Source: Acetobacteraceae bacterium
GTDB lineage: Bacteria > Pseudomonadota > Alphaproteobacteria > Acetobacterales > Acetobacteraceae
DNA length: 64,000 nt
Direction: 5' to 3'
Assembly: GCA_030041375.1 (NCBI GenBank)
Contig: JASHOA010000091.1
Location: forward strand, 1-64,000
Part shown: positions 26,857-38,502 of the stretch, in pieces
How positions within the stretch are numbered: the stretch's first letter is position 1
Layout: every line of letters starts with the position of its first letter
The notes under the pieces: generated by a model
Seen by the model: the letters and a program-made list of their open reading frames with translations, nothing else
Told to the model about the DNA's origin: nothing
Databases searched by the model: none
Program-made: the position numbers and the translations under genes

Positions 26857-27339
26857 CTAGCTCTCGGCAGGCGGCTGTGCAGGCAGCGCCACACTGCCGC
26901 CCGCCGCCTCGACAGCGGCGATCGCAGACTTCGAGGCGCGGTCGACCGTGATCCGGATTGACTGCTCGATGCGGCCTCCTCCAAGCAGGCTGACGCCCGC
27001 CCACTGCCTGCCCTTGGCGATCAACCCGGCATCGCGGAGTGCCTGCTCGCCGATCGGCTGCGCCGGGTCGAGCCGCCCGGCGGCGATGGCGCCGGCGAGG
27101 GCGCCCAGATTGACCGGCGCGTAGATGGTGCGGAACGGGTTCCTGAAACCGCGCTTCGGCAGCCGGCGGTAGATCGGCATCTGCCCGCCTTCGAAGCCAT
27201 TCAGCGCCACGCCGGTGCGCGCCTTCTGCCCCTTCACCCCGCGCCCGCAGGTCTTTCCCTTGCCGGAGCCGATGCCGCGCCCAAGCCGCTTCGCAGCGTG
27301 CCGCGCCCCCGCCCGGTCGGTCAGTTCGTTGAGCTTCAT
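26857..27339 (-). CDS. rplO: 50S ribosomal protein L15
   Basis: 160 aa from the ATG at 27337-27339 ([11 protein letters not shown]), with the conserved [25 protein letters not shown] and [18 protein letters not shown]. An earlier in-frame ATG five codons upstream is possible but the family starts at MKL. It follows rpmD in the spc operon. The 214-bp spacer to secY contains a CCCTC/GAGGG inverted repeat around 26816-26842 and nothing else recognisable. Confidence 0.96.
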   Translation of the reverse strand: MKLNELTDRAGARHAAKRLGRGIGSGKGKTCGRGVKGQKARTGVALNGFEGGQMPIYRRLPKRGFRNPFRTIYAPVNLGALAGAIAAGRLDPAQPIGEQALRDAGLIAKGRQWAGVSLLGGGRIEQSIRITVDRASKSAIAAVEAAGGSVALPAQPPAES

Positions 27340-27355
27340 CGGCAATTCTCGCATC

Positions 27356-27547
27356 TCATGACAGCTCTTCAACCCGCAGCAAGTGCGCCACTTTGCGCAG
27401 CATGCCGCGCACCGCCGGGGTCGCCGCCAGGACACGGCTCCGGCCCAGCCGGTTGAGGCCGAGCCCGATCAATGTCTCCCGCTGGCCGGGCTTGCGACCG
27501 GCGGCGGAGGCGATCTGTGTCACCCGCACCTGCTTCGTTTCAGGCAT
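27356..27547 (-). CDS. rpmD: 50S ribosomal protein L30
   Basis: Short 63-aa protein: [29 protein letters not shown], then [16 protein letters not shown], the usual L30 ending. ATG at 27545-27547 overlaps the last codons of rpsE. The longer open frame upstream is a shadow of rpsE. Confidence 0.95.
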   Translation of the reverse strand: MPETKQVRVTQIASAAGRKPGQRETLIGLGLNRLGRSRVLAATPAVRGMLRKVAHLLRVEELS

Positions 27548-28109
27548 CGGCCGGCGCCTCCGCCTGCCCCTGGCCCTCGCGCCGGCCCAGGAGGTCGGAG
27601 ACCTTCCTGCCACGGCGCTGCGCCACCATCCGCGGCGCCGCCGAGCGCCCGAGTGCGGCAAAGGTCGCCTTCACCATATTGTGCGGATTGCGACTGCCGA
27701 CGCACTTGGCAACCACATCGCCGATGCCGAGCGATTCGAACACCGCGCGCATGGCCCCGCCGGCGATGATCCCGGTGCCTGCCGGCGCCGCGCGCAGCAC
27801 CACCCGCCCGGCGCCGTATCGCCCCTCGACATCGTAATGCAGGGTGCGACCCTCGCGCATCGGCACGCGGATCATCGCCCTTTTCGCCCGGTCGGTGGCC
27901 TTGCGGATCGCTTCCGGCACCTCGCGCGCCTTGCCGGCGCCATAGCCGACGCGGCCCTTCTGATCGCCCACCACGACCAGCGCCGCGAAAGCGAAGCGCC
28001 GGCCGCCCTTCACCACCTTGGCGACACGGTTGATGCTGACCAGCTTGTCCACTAGCTCGTCGCCCGCATCGCGCTCGCGGCCGCGGCCTTCCCTCGGTTC
28101 CCGTGCCAT
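27540..28109 (-). CDS. rpsE: 30S ribosomal protein S5
   Basis: 189 aa. N-terminal double-stranded RNA-binding domain with [19 protein letters not shown] and the C-terminal fold with [14 protein letters not shown]. The N-terminus has a charged extension ([16 protein letters not shown]) common in alphaproteobacteria. Start at the ATG at 28107-28109, 13 bp after the rplR stop; the upstream open frame overlaps rplR and is rejected. Confidence 0.96.
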   Translation of the reverse strand: MAREPREGRGRERDAGDELVDKLVSINRVAKVVKGGRRFAFAALVVVGDQKGRVGYGAGKAREVPEAIRKATDRAKRAMIRVPMREGRTLHYDVEGRYGAGRVVLRAAPAGTGIIAGGAMRAVFESLGIGDVVAKCVGSRNPHNMVKATFAALGRSAAPRMVAQRRGRKVSDLLGRREGQGQAEAPADA

Positions 28110-28122
28110 GATCGTTACGTCC

Positions 28123-28485
28123 TCAGAAGGCGAGCCCGCCCTCGCGGGCCGCATCGGCCAGTGCCTGCACCCGGCCGTGATAAAGATAGGCTCCGCGATC
28201 GAACACCACGTCCTTGATTCCCGCGGCGAGCGCGCGTTCCGCGATCAGCCGGCCGACGGCCGCGGCGGCGGCGCGGTCGGCGCCGCTTTCGAGCGAGGAC
28301 CTGAGCGCCGCCTCAAGGCTGGAGGCGGCCGCCAGCGTTCGCCCCGCCGCGTCGTCGATCACCTGCGCATAGATATGTCGCCCCGAGCGGAACACCGACA
28401 GCCGAGGCCGCCCGCCGCCTTTCTGGCGGAGCCGGAAGCGCAGCCGCGCCCGCCGGCGCGCGCGCAGATCCCCAATCGCGCTCAT
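28123..28485 (-). CDS. rplR: 50S ribosomal protein L18
   Basis: 120 aa with [30 protein letters not shown] and the C-terminal [24 protein letters not shown]. Binds 5S rRNA together with L5. Separated from rplF by a single base. Confidence 0.96.
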   Translation of the reverse strand: MSAIGDLRARRRARLRFRLRQKGGGRPRLSVFRSGRHIYAQVIDDAAGRTLAAASSLEAALRSSLESGADRAAAAAVGRLIAERALAAGIKDVVFDRGAYLYHGRVQALADAAREGGLAF

Positions 28486-28486
28486 G

Positions 28487-29020
28487 CTACTTCTTCTTGC
28501 CTTCCTTGCGGCGGATCACTTCGGCCTCGTACTTCACGCCCTTGCCCTTGTAGGGTTCGGGCCGACGGAAGCCGCGGATCTCCGCCGCCACCTGTCCCAC
28601 CAGCCGCTTGTCCGCCCCTTTCACCCGGATCGCCGTCGGCTTCTCGCAGGTGACGCGAATGCCATCCGGCACCGGGTAGGTGATCTCGTGCGAGTAGCCG
28701 AGGTTGAGCACGAGGTTCTTGCCCTGCACCTGCGCCCGATATCCGGTGCCGCTGATCTCCATCGCCTTCGTGTATCCGGCCGAAACCCCGCGCACCATGT
28801 TGGCAACCAGCGCGCGTGTCGTGCCCCACATCATGCGCGCACGCCGTTCCTTGCCCGTAGGGGCGATCACCACCCGCCGCGCCTCGATTCTTGCATCGAC
28901 ATCCGGCCCGAGCTCGAGCGAGAGAGAGCCGAGCTTGCCCTTTGCCGTCAGCATCCGTCCGGCAAGCGCGACCTCGACGCCCGCCGGAATTTCGACCGGA
29001 TATTTGCCGACGCGTGACAT
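28487..29020 (-). CDS. rplF: 50S ribosomal protein L6
   Basis: 177 aa: [16 protein letters not shown] at the start, [20 protein letters not shown] in the middle and the signature [26 protein letters not shown] at the end. Located between rpsH and rplR in the spc operon. Confidence 0.97.
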   Translation of the reverse strand: MSRVGKYPVEIPAGVEVALAGRMLTAKGKLGSLSLELGPDVDARIEARRVVIAPTGKERRARMMWGTTRALVANMVRGVSAGYTKAMEISGTGYRAQVQGKNLVLNLGYSHEITYPVPDGIRVTCEKPTAIRVKGADKRLVGQVAAEIRGFRRPEPYKGKGVKYEAEVIRRKEGKKK

Positions 29021-29031
29021 CTTCCGTTCCC

Positions 29032-29430
29032 TCAGAATACGCGGCAGAGCACCTCGCCGCCGACATTGGCGGCGCGCGCTTCAGCATCGCTCATCACCCC
29101 GCGCGGGGTGGAAAGGATGGATACGCCGAGGCCGGCATAGACCCGCGGCAGTTCGCGGATCTTCGAATAGACACGCCGGCCCGGCTTGGAAACCCGGGTG
29201 ATTTCCTTGATCACCGGCTCGCCTTCGCTGTACTTCAACTCGATCCTGAGCCGCGCCACTCCGGGCCGCAGCTCCTCGGCCGAGAAGCCGCGGATGAATC
29301 CCTCGCGCTTCAGGACCTCGAGCACGTTCGCCTGCAAGCGCGAAGCCGGCGCCACGCAGACGGTCTGCCCCGCCCGCTGGGCGTTGCGGATGCGGCTCAG
29401 CATGTCACCGAGAGGATCTGAAACCGCCAC
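29032..29430 (-). CDS. rpsH: 30S ribosomal protein S8
   Basis: 132 aa: [18 protein letters not shown] at the N-terminus and [26 protein letters not shown] at the C-terminus. In E. coli S8 is the translational repressor of the spc operon through a site near rplE; whether that holds here is not visible. Confidence 0.97.
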   Translation of the reverse strand: MAVSDPLGDMLSRIRNAQRAGQTVCVAPASRLQANVLEVLKREGFIRGFSAEELRPGVARLRIELKYSEGEPVIKEITRVSKPGRRVYSKIRELPRVYAGLGVSILSTPRGVMSDAEARAANVGGEVLCRVF

Positions 29431-29442
29431 CGGACCCCTCCC

Positions 29443-29748
29443 TCACCAACTCGCCTTGACCAATCCGGGAATCTGCCCGGCACCGGCAAGCTCGCGCAGC
29501 GCGATACGGCAGAGCCGGAACTTGCGATAATTGCCGCGCGAGCGCCCCGTGAGTTCGCAGCGCAGCCGGATGCGCACCTTCGCCGCGTTGCGCGGCATCG
29601 CCGCGAGCCTGATCGAGGCCTCGAAGCGGTTTTCCACCGCGGCTTTGCGGTCCATGACCATCTTCTTCAGCGCCCCCCGCTTGGCGGCATCCCGTGCCGC
29701 CATGCGCTGGCGCTTGAGATTGCGGTTGACCTGGGAGATCTTCGCCAT
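29443..29748 (-). CDS. rpsN: 30S ribosomal protein S14 (zinc-free long form)
   Basis: 101 aa, with [22 protein letters not shown] and [26 protein letters not shown]. The CxxC zinc motifs of short S14 proteins are absent, so this is the long E. coli-like form. Lies between rplE and rpsH. Confidence 0.97.
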   Translation of the reverse strand: MAKISQVNRNLKRQRMAARDAAKRGALKKMVMDRKAAVENRFEASIRLAAMPRNAAKVRIRLRCELTGRSRGNYRKFRLCRIALRELAGAGQIPGLVKASW

Positions 29749-29770
29749 TCTCTTAGTTCACCTCCGCCCC

Positions 29771-30343
29771 TCAACTCGCGAACGGCAGGTCGAAGCCGCG
29801 CAGCAGCGCCTTCGCCTCCCGGTCCGTTTTCGCGGTGGTCACGAAGACGATGTCCATGCCGCGGATAGCATCCACCTTGTCGTAATTGATCTCGGGAAAC
29901 ACGATCTGCTCCTTGAGGCCGAGCGCGAAATTGCCCCGCCCGTCGAAACCCTTCTCGCCGATACCGCGGAAATCGCGCACCCGCGGCAAGGCGATATTCA
30001 CCAGCCGGTCCAGGAACTCCCACATGCGTGCCTTGCGCAGCGTGACCTTGCAGCCGATGGCGAGACCCTTGCGAATTTTGAACGCGGCAATCGCCTTCTT
30101 CGCCAGTGTCTTCACCGGCTTCTGGCCGGCGATCAGCGCCAGTTCGGCGAGTGCCGAATCGAGCTTCTTCTGATCCGAAGCCGCCTCGCCCACTCCCATG
30201 TTGATGACGATTTTTTCGAGTCTCGGCACCTGCATCACGTTGCGGTAACCGAACTCTTTCCGCAGCGCCTCGCGCAGCACCTCCTGGTAGCGGCGCTGCA
30301 GGCGCGGCATCTCCCGAACCTCTTTGACGGCCGTTTCACTCAT
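29771..30343 (-). CDS. rplE: 50S ribosomal protein L5
   Basis: 190 aa: [41 protein letters not shown] and [17 protein letters not shown]. Binds 5S rRNA and contacts P-site tRNA. Follows rplX by 12 bp. Confidence 0.97.
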   Translation of the reverse strand: MSETAVKEVREMPRLQRRYQEVLREALRKEFGYRNVMQVPRLEKIVINMGVGEAASDQKKLDSALAELALIAGQKPVKTLAKKAIAAFKIRKGLAIGCKVTLRKARMWEFLDRLVNIALPRVRDFRGIGEKGFDGRGNFALGLKEQIVFPEINYDKVDAIRGMDIVFVTTAKTDREAKALLRGFDLPFAS

Positions 30344-30355
30344 GTCGGGCGCTCC

Positions 30356-30676
30356 TCACCGGTCGATCGCCTGGCCGCTCTTTCTGGCGAAGCGCACCTT
30401 CCGCCCATCCTCCAGGCGCCGGAATCCGACCCGCGTCGGCTGATCCGTCGAGGGGTCGATCAACGCCAGCTTCGAGAGATGGATAGGCGCCTCCCGCTCG
30501 ATGATGCCGCCGGGCTGGCCGACACCGCGGGGTTTCTGATGGCGCATCGCACGCTTCACCCCTTGCACCACGGCGCGGCTCTCCTTGGGAAGTACGCGCA
30601 CCACCTCGCCGCGCTTGCCCTTTTCGACGCCGCTGATCACCTGCACCTGATCGCCCTTGCGGATTCTGGCCGCCAT
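30356..30676 (-). CDS. rplX: 50S ribosomal protein L24
   Basis: 106 aa with the KOW motif [20 protein letters not shown] near the start and [20 protein letters not shown] further on. Starts four bases after the rplN stop. Assembly initiator of the 50S subunit. Confidence 0.97.
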   Translation of the reverse strand: MAARIRKGDQVQVISGVEKGKRGEVVRVLPKESRAVVQGVKRAMRHQKPRGVGQPGGIIEREAPIHLSKLALIDPSTDQPTRVGFRRLEDGRKVRFARKSGQAIDR

Positions 30677-30680
30677 GTCG

Positions 30681-31049
30681 CTACAGTACCTCCGGGGCCA
30701 GGCTGATGATCTTCATGAACCGCTTGGCGCGCAGCTCGCGCACCACCGGCCCGAAGATGCGGGTGCCGATCGGTTCCTGCTGCTTGGTGATCAGCACGGC
30801 GGCGTTGCGATCGAAGCGGATCGCGCTGCCGTCGGAGCGCCTGACCGGAAACGCGGTGCGCACGATCACCGCCTGGTGCACGTCCCCCTTCTTCACCTTG
30901 CCGCGGGGAATCGCCTCCTTGATCGAAACCACGATCACGTCGCCGACCGAGGCGGTCTTGCGCCGCGATCCGCCCAGCACCTTGATGCACTGCACGCGGC
31001 GCGCGCCCGAATTGTCCGCCACGTCGAGATTGGTCTCAGGATGGATCAT
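30681..31049 (-). CDS. rplN: 50S ribosomal protein L14
   Basis: 122 aa: [27 protein letters not shown], the usual L14 start, and ending [13 protein letters not shown]. First gene of the classical spc section, 10 bp after rpsQ. Confidence 0.97.
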   Translation of the reverse strand: MIHPETNLDVADNSGARRVQCIKVLGGSRRKTASVGDVIVVSIKEAIPRGKVKKGDVHQAVIVRTAFPVRRSDGSAIRFDRNAAVLITKQQEPIGTRIFGPVVRELRAKRFMKIISLAPEVL

Positions 31050-31059
31050 CGCCTTTTCC

Positions 31060-31323
31060 TCAGCTGCTCGCTTCCGGCGCGAAACGCTCGCCGTTGCGCT
31101 CGATCACCAGCCAGGCCTTCCGCTTGCTGATCCGCGGACACTCCTCGATGCGCACGACATCGCCCACCTTGCAGGAATTACCCTCGTCGTGAGCGGCATA
31201 TTTCTTCGAGCGGCGGATGAATTTCTTGTAGAGCGGGTGCATCACGCGCCGCTCGACCAGCACCGTCACCGTCTTGTCCATCCGGTCGCTCACCACGCGG
31301 CCGCTCAGCACCCGCCTCGGCAT
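31060..31323 (-). CDS. rpsQ: 30S ribosomal protein S17
   Basis: 87 aa: [25 protein letters not shown], then the [34 protein letters not shown] signature region. Eleven bp from rpmC. Confidence 0.97.
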   Translation of the reverse strand: MPRRVLSGRVVSDRMDKTVTVLVERRVMHPLYKKFIRRSKKYAAHDEGNSCKVGDVVRIEECPRISKRKAWLVIERNGERFAPEASS

Positions 31324-31334
31324 CGGCCTCTCCT

Positions 31335-31541
31335 TCAGCCTTCCGGCGCCGAGTGCCGGCGCTCCGCCATCACCGTCTTCACCCGCGCGATCTCCTTGCG
31401 CACCACCGGAATGCGCGCCACTCCCTCCTGCTGGCCGGTCGCGCGCTGGAAGCGCAGGTTGAACTGCTCCTTTCTGAGATCGAGGAGCATGGTCTGAAGC
31501 TCATCCGGGGTTTTCGTGCGCAGCTCGGACGCCTTGCTCAT
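31335..31541 (-). CDS. rpmC: 50S ribosomal protein L29
   Basis: 68 aa from the ATG at 31539-31541 ([19 protein letters not shown]), with [16 protein letters not shown] and [17 protein letters not shown] start five codons upstream would overlap rplP and is less likely. Forms part of the tunnel-exit docking site with L23. Confidence 0.95.
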   Translation of the reverse strand: MSKASELRTKTPDELQTMLLDLRKEQFNLRFQRATGQQEGVARIPVVRKEIARVKTVMAERRHSAPEG

Positions 31542-31545
31542 TGCC

Positions 31546-31962
31546 TCAGCCCTCACCGATCCGGCTCACGAAGCGCGTCTTCATCGGCAGCTTGTTCGCA
31601 CCAAGCGCGAGCGCCTCGCGCGCCACCGCCGGGGGAACGCCGTCGAGTTCGAACAGGATACGGCCCGGCTTCACCCGGCAGACCCAGAACTCCGGGCTCC
31701 CTTTACCGGAGCCCATCCTGACCTCGGCCGGCTTGATCGAGACCGGTACGTCGGGGAAAATCCGGATCCACACGCGGCCGCTACGCCGCATGGCGCGCGT
31801 GATGGCGCGCCGCGCTGCCTCGATCTGCCGCGCCGTCACCCGCTCCGGTTCCACCGCCTTGAGGCCGAAGGCGCCGAAATCGAGACTGGTCGCGCCTTTG
31901 GCGAGGCCGTGAATGCGGCCCTTGTGAGCCTTTCGGAACTTGCTGCGCTTGGGGGATAGCAT
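31546..31962 (-). CDS. rplP: 50S ribosomal protein L16
   Basis: 138 aa: [23 protein letters not shown] at the N-terminus, [17 protein letters not shown] and [23 protein letters not shown] in the body. Near the peptidyl-transferase centre. Thirteen bp after rpsC. Confidence 0.97.
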   Translation of the reverse strand: MLSPKRSKFRKAHKGRIHGLAKGATSLDFGAFGLKAVEPERVTARQIEAARRAITRAMRRSGRVWIRIFPDVPVSIKPAEVRMGSGKGSPEFWVCRVKPGRILFELDGVPPAVAREALALGANKLPMKTRFVSRIGEG

Positions 31963-31975
31963 CGCTCTTCCTCGC

Positions 31976-32656
31976 TCAGCGCTGCGGCGCCTGCTCGGCG
32001 GCGCGACGGTCCTGGGCCATCGGATCGTGCGCCATGATCTCGCCCTTGAAGACCCAGACCTTCACCCCGCAGGTGCCGTAGGTGGTCTTGGCGGTGGCGG
32101 TTCCGAAATCGACATCGGCGCGCAGAGTGTGCAGCGGTACCCGGCCTTCGCGGTACCATTCCACCCGCGCAATCTCGGCCCCGCCGAGCCGCCCGCCGCA
32201 CTGGATGCGGATGCCCTGCGCGCCGAGGCGCATCGCCGACTGTACCGCCCGCTTCATCGCGCGGCGGAAGGCGACGCGCCGCTCGAGCTGCTGGGCGACA
32301 TTCTCGGCGACCAGCGTGGCATCGATCTCGGGCTTGCGGATTTCGACGATGTTGAGGGCAACATCGGTCTTCGCCATCGCCGCCAGGTTCTTGCGCAGCA
32401 CGTCGATATCCTGACCCTTCTTGCCGATCACCACGCCGGGGCGTGCGACATAGATCGTGACGCGCGGCTTCTTGGCCGGCCGCTCGATGACGACACGCGA
32501 GACACCGGCGCCGGTGAGCCGGCTCCGCAGATGCTTCCGGAGCCTGAGATCTTCATGCAGCAGGCCCGCATAGTCGGCGTCGCTGGCGTACCAGCGGCTG
32601 TCCCAGGTCCGGTTGATTCCGACCCGAAGCCCGATCGGGTTGACCTTGTGCCCCAT
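31976..32656 (-). CDS. rpsC: 30S ribosomal protein S3
   Basis: 226 aa from the ATG at 32654-32656: [23 protein letters not shown], the KH-domain segment [14 protein letters not shown] and the C-terminal [29 protein letters not shown]. The longer upstream open frame overlaps rplV and is rejected. One base separates it from rplV. Confidence 0.97.
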   Translation of the reverse strand: MGHKVNPIGLRVGINRTWDSRWYASDADYAGLLHEDLRLRKHLRSRLTGAGVSRVVIERPAKKPRVTIYVARPGVVIGKKGQDIDVLRKNLAAMAKTDVALNIVEIRKPEIDATLVAENVAQQLERRVAFRRAMKRAVQSAMRLGAQGIRIQCGGRLGGAEIARVEWYREGRVPLHTLRADVDFGTATAKTTYGTCGVKVWVFKGEIMAHDPMAQDRRAAEQAPQR

Positions 32657-32657
32657 C

Positions 32658-33056
32658 CTAGCCGGCCTCCTCTCCGGGTGCCCTCTCGCTCCGCTCGGAG
32701 ACGACGATCCGGATATGGCTGAACCACTTCTCCACTCTCGAGGCACGCCCGCGCCCGCGGGCGTGGAAGCGCCGCATGACGGCCGCGCGCCCGACATCGG
32801 CGTGCTTGACGACTAGGCGATCGACGTCGAGCTGGTGATTGTTCTCGGCATTGGCGATCGCACTCTCGAGCGCCTTCCGCACCGCGTGGGCGATGCGCCG
32901 GCGGCTGAAGGTGAGGCGCGAGACGGCCTCGGAGGCCGGCAGATTGCGGATCAGGCCGGCCACGAGGTTGAGCTTGCGCGGGCTGACCCTGAGATTGCGG
33001 ATGATCGCCTCGGCTTCGCTATCCTCGAGCCGGCGCGGTTGTCTCGGCTTGCTCAT
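32658..33056 (-). CDS. rplV: 50S ribosomal protein L22
   Basis: 132 aa with [59 protein letters not shown]. Its extended hairpin lines the exit tunnel. The loop tip (about [13 protein letters not shown]) looks wild type for macrolide contact. The C-terminal tail is acidic. Confidence 0.96.
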   Translation of the reverse strand: MSKPRQPRRLEDSEAEAIIRNLRVSPRKLNLVAGLIRNLPASEAVSRLTFSRRRIAHAVRKALESAIANAENNHQLDVDRLVVKHADVGRAAVMRRFHARGRGRASRVEKWFSHIRIVVSERSERAPGEEAG

Positions 33057-33057
33057 C

Positions 33058-33336
33058 TCAGGCTCGCTTCGCTTTGCGATCGGCGGCGTGGCCGGTGAAG
33101 GTGCGGGTCGGCGAGAACTCGCCGAACTTGTGACCGACCATGTTCTCGGTCACCTGAACCGGCAGGAATTTGTGGCCGTTATAAACACCGAAGGTCAGGC
33201 CCACGAACTGCGGCAGGATGGTCGAGCGGCGCGACCAGATGCGGATGATCTCGTTGCGCCCGGATGCGCGCGCGGCGTCCGCCTTCGCCAGCAGATAGCC
33301 GTCGACGAACGGACCCTTCCAGACCGAGCGTGCCAT
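33058..33336 (-). CDS. rpsS: 30S ribosomal protein S19
   Basis: 92 aa: [70 protein letters not shown], all highly conserved. One base after it rplV begins. Confidence 0.97.
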   Translation of the reverse strand: MARSVWKGPFVDGYLLAKADAARASGRNEIIRIWSRRSTILPQFVGLTFGVYNGHKFLPVQVTENMVGHKFGEFSPTRTFTGHAADRKAKRA

Positions 33337-33340
33337 GCTC

Positions 33341-34174
33341 TCAGCCCTTCCCCTTGTTGCGCCGCCGGATGATCAGCTTGTCGGTCCGCTTGTTGGCGCG
33401 CGTCTTGTAGCCCTTGGTCGGCTTTCCCCACGGCGTGGTCGGGTGGCGTCCGCCGGAGCTTCTGCCCTCGCCGCCGCCGAGCGGATGATCGACCGGATTC
33501 ATCGCCACGCCGCGATTGTGCGGCCGGCGGCCAAGCCAGCGGCTGCGCCCGGCCTTGCCGATATGCTGGTTGGAATTGTCGGGGTTGGAGACCGCGCCGA
33601 TGCTCGCCATGCACTCGGAACGCACGATGCGCAGCTCGCCCGAGCCGAGCTTGAGCTGGGCGTAGCCGGCGTCTTTGCCGACGAGTTGCGCATAGGTCCC
33701 GGCGGCACGCGCGAGCTTGCCGCCGGCGCCCGGCTTCATCTCGATATTATGCACGATCGTGCCGACCGGGATCGCGGCCAGCGGCATGGCATTGCCGGGC
33801 TTGATGTCGGCCCGTGCCGCGGCAATCACGCTGTCGCCGGCAGCCAGGCGCTGCGGCGCGAGGATGTAGGAGAGTGCGCCGTCCCGGTAGCGGATCAAGG
33901 CAATGAACGCGGTGCGATTGGGGTCGTATTCCAGCCGCTCGACCACCGCTTCGATATCGAAGCGGCGGCGCTTGAAGTCGATCAGCCGGTACGAGCGCTT
34001 GTGACCGCCGCCGCGGAAGCGGCTGGTGATCCGTCCGTGATTGTTGCGCGCGCCGGTCGCCGTCTTGCCGACCGTCAGCGCCTTGACCGGCTTGCCTTTC
34101 CAGAGCCCGGCCCGGCTCACCAGGACGGTGCCGCGCAGGCTCGGCGTGATCGGGTTGAATGTCTTGAGTGCCAT
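33341..34174 (-). CDS. rplB: 50S ribosomal protein L2
   Basis: 277 aa: [45 protein letters not shown], and the active-site region [40 protein letters not shown] with the histidine implicated in peptidyl transfer. Four bp before rpsS. Confidence 0.98.
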   Translation of the reverse strand: MALKTFNPITPSLRGTVLVSRAGLWKGKPVKALTVGKTATGARNNHGRITSRFRGGGHKRSYRLIDFKRRRFDIEAVVERLEYDPNRTAFIALIRYRDGALSYILAPQRLAAGDSVIAAARADIKPGNAMPLAAIPVGTIVHNIEMKPGAGGKLARAAGTYAQLVGKDAGYAQLKLGSGELRIVRSECMASIGAVSNPDNSNQHIGKAGRSRWLGRRPHNRGVAMNPVDHPLGGGEGRSSGGRHPTTPWGKPTKGYKTRANKRTDKLIIRRRNKGKG

Positions 34175-34188
34175 CCCCCTCTCCCGGC

Positions 34189-34500
34189 TCAGGCAAGCTT
34201 CGAGGTGAAGTCGATGTTCTCGCCCTCGGCGAGCCGGACGAACGCCTTCTTCACATCCGACCTCTGGCCCGGACGGCCGCGAAACCGCTTGACCTTGCCC
34301 TTGCTGTTCAGGGTGTTGACGGCAACGACCTTGACGCCGAACAGCCCTTCGATGGCCGCCTTGATCTCCGGCTTGGTGGCCTCCGGCGCGACACGAAAGA
34401 CCACCTGTCCGCGCTCGCCGAGCGCGGTTGCCTTTTCAGTGATGACGGGGCGCAGGATGATCCGAAACATCGCTTCCCGCGATAGCCTGCGCGCGCTCAT
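34189..34500 (-). CDS. rplW: 50S ribosomal protein L23
   Basis: 103 aa, with [55 protein letters not shown]. The chosen start (34500) overlaps the rplD stop as ATGA; an internal Met ten codons in (MFRIILRP) is a possible alternative. Docking site for trigger factor and SRP. Confidence 0.95.
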   Translation of the reverse strand: MSARRLSREAMFRIILRPVITEKATALGERGQVVFRVAPEATKPEIKAAIEGLFGVKVVAVNTLNSKGKVKRFRGRPGQRSDVKKAFVRLAEGENIDFTSKLA

Positions 34501-35114
34501 GCCAGGCGCTCCTGAAGCCCGGCGACCCCGGCCCGCGTGATCACCAGAAGCTCGTGATTCAGGATGTCATAGACATTGGCGCCGATCGTCGGCAGCACGT
34601 CGATGCCGGCAAGATTGCGGGAGGCGCGGAGGAAGCCGGCATGCACTTCGCGGTCGATCACCAGGCAGGAATGCCACCCCAGCGCGGCAAGCCGCCCCCT
34701 CAGTTCCCTGGTCTTCGGTTCCGAGGTCGCCGCCTCCAGCACGACCAGCTTGCCTTCGGCCAGTTTCTGCGACAGGGCGGAAATCAGCCCGAGTCGCCGC
34801 ACCTTCTTCGGAAGCTGATAGGCGTGCGAGCGCGGCAGCGGGCCATGCACCACCCCGCCGGTGCGGAACTGCGGCGCGCGCAGGCTGCCTTGCCGCGCCC
34901 GGCCGGTCCCTTTCTGCCGATAAGGCTTCCGCGTTGTCCCGGAGACCTCGCTCATCCCCTTTGCCTTGTGCGTCCCGGCACGGCGCCTGGCCAACTGCCA
35001 ATGCACCACGCGTGCCATGACATCGGCACGCGGCGAGGCGCCGAACAGCGCGTCGGGAAGCTCGATCTCGCCGGCCTCTGTATTGTCGAGCGTGGTCACC
35101 GCGATCTGCATCAC
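34497..35114 (-). CDS. rplD: 50S ribosomal protein L4
   Basis: 205 aa with [50 protein letters not shown], the long loop that reaches the exit tunnel. In E. coli L4 represses its own S10 operon; that control is not detectable by eye here. Start overlaps the rplC stop. Confidence 0.97.
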   Translation of the reverse strand: MMQIAVTTLDNTEAGEIELPDALFGASPRADVMARVVHWQLARRRAGTHKAKGMSEVSGTTRKPYRQKGTGRARQGSLRAPQFRTGGVVHGPLPRSHAYQLPKKVRRLGLISALSQKLAEGKLVVLEAATSEPKTRELRGRLAALGWHSCLVIDREVHAGFLRASRNLAGIDVLPTIGANVYDILNHELLVITRAGVAGLQERLA

Positions 35115-35797
35115 GCCCCCGCACCACCTGCGAGACCTGCCGGAAGCGGGGCTTCCGAGGGCAGCTTCCGCTTCACGGCATCGCGCACCCTGACGAAGGC
35201 TCCCTTGGCCCCGGGCACCGCGCCGCGCAGCATCAGGAGCCCCTTCTCGGCATCGACTGCCGCCACTTCGAGATTGAGCACGCTCACCCGCTCGGCCCCG
35301 AGATGTCCGGCCATCTTCTTGTTCTTGAAGGTCCGCCCCGGATCCTGGCGATTGCCGGTCGAGCCGTGGCTGCGATGGCTGATGGAGACGCCGTGGCTTG
35401 CCTCGAGGCCGCCGAAGTTCCAGCGCTTCATGGCGCCGGCGAAACCCTTGCCCTTGCTCTCCGCCGTGACATCGACCCGCTGGCCGACGACGAAATGCGC
35501 CGGCGAGAGCACTGCCCCGACTTCGAGCACGCTCTCGGCCGCGACACGGAACTCGGCCAGCTTCGCTTTCGGCTCGATCCTGCTCTTGGCGAAATGGCCG
35601 CGATTGGGCTTGCTCACGCGCTGCGCCTTGGCGCTACCCCAGCCGAGCTGCAGCGCGTCGTAGCCATCCTTCTCGCGGCTCCTGACGCTCACCACCTGAA
35701 GCTGGTCGAGATGCAGCACCGTCACCGGGACGTGCGCGCCGTCGGCGCGGAAAATCCGCGTCATCCCGAGCTTGCGGGCCAGGAGTCCGGTGCGCAT
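35111..35797 (-). CDS. rplC: 50S ribosomal protein L3
   Basis: 228 aa from the ATG at 35795-35797 ([16 protein letters not shown]), with [53 protein letters not shown]. An earlier in-frame start at 35827 would overlap rpsJ and lacks homology. The C-terminus is extended by an Ala/Gly-rich tail. Confidence 0.96.
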   Translation of the reverse strand: MRTGLLARKLGMTRIFRADGAHVPVTVLHLDQLQVVSVRSREKDGYDALQLGWGSAKAQRVSKPNRGHFAKSRIEPKAKLAEFRVAAESVLEVGAVLSPAHFVVGQRVDVTAESKGKGFAGAMKRWNFGGLEASHGVSISHRSHGSTGNRQDPGRTFKNKKMAGHLGAERVSVLNLEVAAVDAEKGLLMLRGAVPGAKGAFVRVRDAVKRKLPSEAPLPAGLAGGAGA

Positions 35798-35807
35798 GCG
35801 ACGCTCC

Positions 35808-36116
35808 TCAGATCTTGATCTCGACATCGACGCCGGCAGCCAGATCGAGCTTCATCAGCGCATCGACCGTCTGCGGCGTCGGCTCGACGATGTCGAGGAG
35901 CCGGCGATGGGTACGGATCTCGAACTGCTCGCGGCTCTTCTTGTCGATATGCGGAGAGCGGTTCACGGTGAAGCGTTCGATATGCGTCGGCAGAGGGATC
36001 GGGCCCCTGACGCGCGCCCCCGTCCGCTTCGCGGTGTTCACGATCTCCTTCGTGCTGTTGTCGAGCACGCGGTGGTCGTAGGCCTTGAGCCGGATGCGGA
36101 TATTCTGGTTGTCCAT
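35808..36116 (-). CDS. rpsJ: 30S ribosomal protein S10 (NusE)
   Basis: 102 aa from the ATG at 36114-36116: [69 protein letters not shown]. Besides its ribosomal role S10 acts as NusE in antitermination. First gene of the S10 section, 49 bp after tuf. Longer upstream frame rejected. Confidence 0.97.
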   Translation of the reverse strand: MDNQNIRIRLKAYDHRVLDNSTKEIVNTAKRTGARVRGPIPLPTHIERFTVNRSPHIDKKSREQFEIRTHRRLLDIVEPTPQTVDALMKLDLAAGVDVEIKI

Positions 36117-36165
36117 CGGGATGCCCTTCGCGTCCGCGTCCGATCCAAGCTGCCCTGCCGCCGCC

Positions 36166-37356
<1,191 letters not shown>

Positions 37357-37404
37357 CTCAGTTCTCTCCGTTCGGCCGCCTCCGGCCCTGCTTTCTGCCC
37401 CGAT

Positions 37405-37884
37405 CTACCAGCGGTAATGGCTGAAGGCCTTGTTGGCCTCCGCCATCCGGTGGGTATCCTCGCGCTTCTTCACGGCCGCACCGCGGTTGTTGACGGCGTC
37501 GTGCAACTCGTTGCAGAGGCGCTCGACCATCGTGTGCTCGCCTTTGCGCTTGCGTGCGGCATCGATCAGCCAGCGAATGGCCAACGCCTGGCGTCGCTCG
37601 GTGCGCACCTCGACAGGAACCTGGTAGGTGGCACCGCCGACGCGACGGGAGCGCACCTCGACGGCCGGCTTCACGTTGTCCATCGCCTCGTGGAAAAGCC
37701 GGACCGGGTCGGCGGAGGAGGGGCCGCGCTTTTTCAGCAGATCCAGCGCCCCATAGACGATTCCTTCGGCGACCGATTTCATGCCGTCATGCATCAGCGC
37801 GTTCATGAAGCGGCTGATCACGGCATCGCCGAACTTGGCGTCGGGCAGGATTTCGCGGCGGACGGCGCGGCGGCGGCGGCTCAT
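37405..37884 (-). CDS. rpsG: 30S ribosomal protein S7
   Basis: 159 aa: [39 protein letters not shown] and the C-terminal [15 protein letters not shown]. Head-assembly protein; in E. coli it represses the str operon. Seven bp after rpsL and 48 bp before tuf. Confidence 0.97.
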   Translation of the reverse strand: MSRRRRAVRREILPDAKFGDAVISRFMNALMHDGMKSVAEGIVYGALDLLKKRGPSSADPVRLFHEAMDNVKPAVEVRSRRVGGATYQVPVEVRTERRQALAIRWLIDAARKRKGEHTMVERLCNELHDAVNNRGAAVKKREDTHRMAEANKAFSHYRW

Positions 37885-37891
37885 CTCACTC

Positions 37892-38263
37892 TCACTTCGG
37901 CCGCTTGGCGCCGTAGAGCGAACGGCGCTGGCGGCGCTTGACGATGCCCTGGGTATCGAGCACCCCGCGCAGGATGTGGTAGCGCACGCCGGGCAGATCC
38001 TTGACCCGCCCGCCGCGGATCAGCACCACGCTGTGCTCCTGCAGGTTGTGGCCCTCGCCCGGGATGTAGCTCACCACCTCGTAGCCGTTGGTCAGGCGGA
38101 CCTTGGCGACCTTGCGGAGCGCCGAATTCGGCTTCTTCGGTGTGGTCGTATAGACGCGCGTGCAGACGCCTCGCTTCTGCGGGCAACCCTGGAGGGCCGG
38201 CACCTTGTTGCGCGCCGAACGCGGCTCGCGCCCCTTGGCAATCAACTGGTTGATCGTCGGCAT
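37892..38263 (-). CDS. rpsL: 30S ribosomal protein S12
   Basis: 123 aa from the ATG at 38261-38263: [56 protein letters not shown]. The lysines of KKPNS and of the [11 protein letters not shown] loop, the usual streptomycin-resistance positions, are unmutated. First gene of the str-S10-spc-alpha superoperon. The longer upstream open frame has no homology. Confidence 0.97.
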   Translation of the reverse strand: MPTINQLIAKGREPRSARNKVPALQGCPQKRGVCTRVYTTTPKKPNSALRKVAKVRLTNGYEVVSYIPGEGHNLQEHSVVLIRGGRVKDLPGVRYHILRGVLDTQGIVKRRQRRSLYGAKRPK

Positions 38264-38459
38264 CCGTCCAATCCGAAAACCCTGTCTCTCCACGTCGGCC
38301 GCAACGAAGTTCCCCCACGGCGTGAGTGGCCCCACGCAGCGGGGTTCGCCCGTGCCCGCGGCCTTGGCTGCCGGGATCCCGCCAGCGGCGCCGCAAACCT
38401 GATCGTCCTTGCAGACAACGCCCGGCCCGCACTTGCGGTCCGGGCGGTCGAGGGCGCGG

Positions 38460-38488
38460 AAACTAGGATCGGGCCGAGATCAAGTCAA
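38460..38488 (-). promoter_or_regulatory. Sigma-70-type promoter of the str ribosomal superoperon
   Basis: On the minus strand TTGACT (38483-38488) and TAGTTT (38460-38465) are separated by exactly 17 bp. The start site would be near 38453, giving a leader of about 190 nt to rpsL. The -35 lies 14 bp from the stop of the upstream oxidoreductase gene, so the ribosomal operon has its own promoter here rather than relying on rpoBC read-through. Confidence 0.65.
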
Positions 38489-38502
38489 GCGCCCGCAATG
38501 CG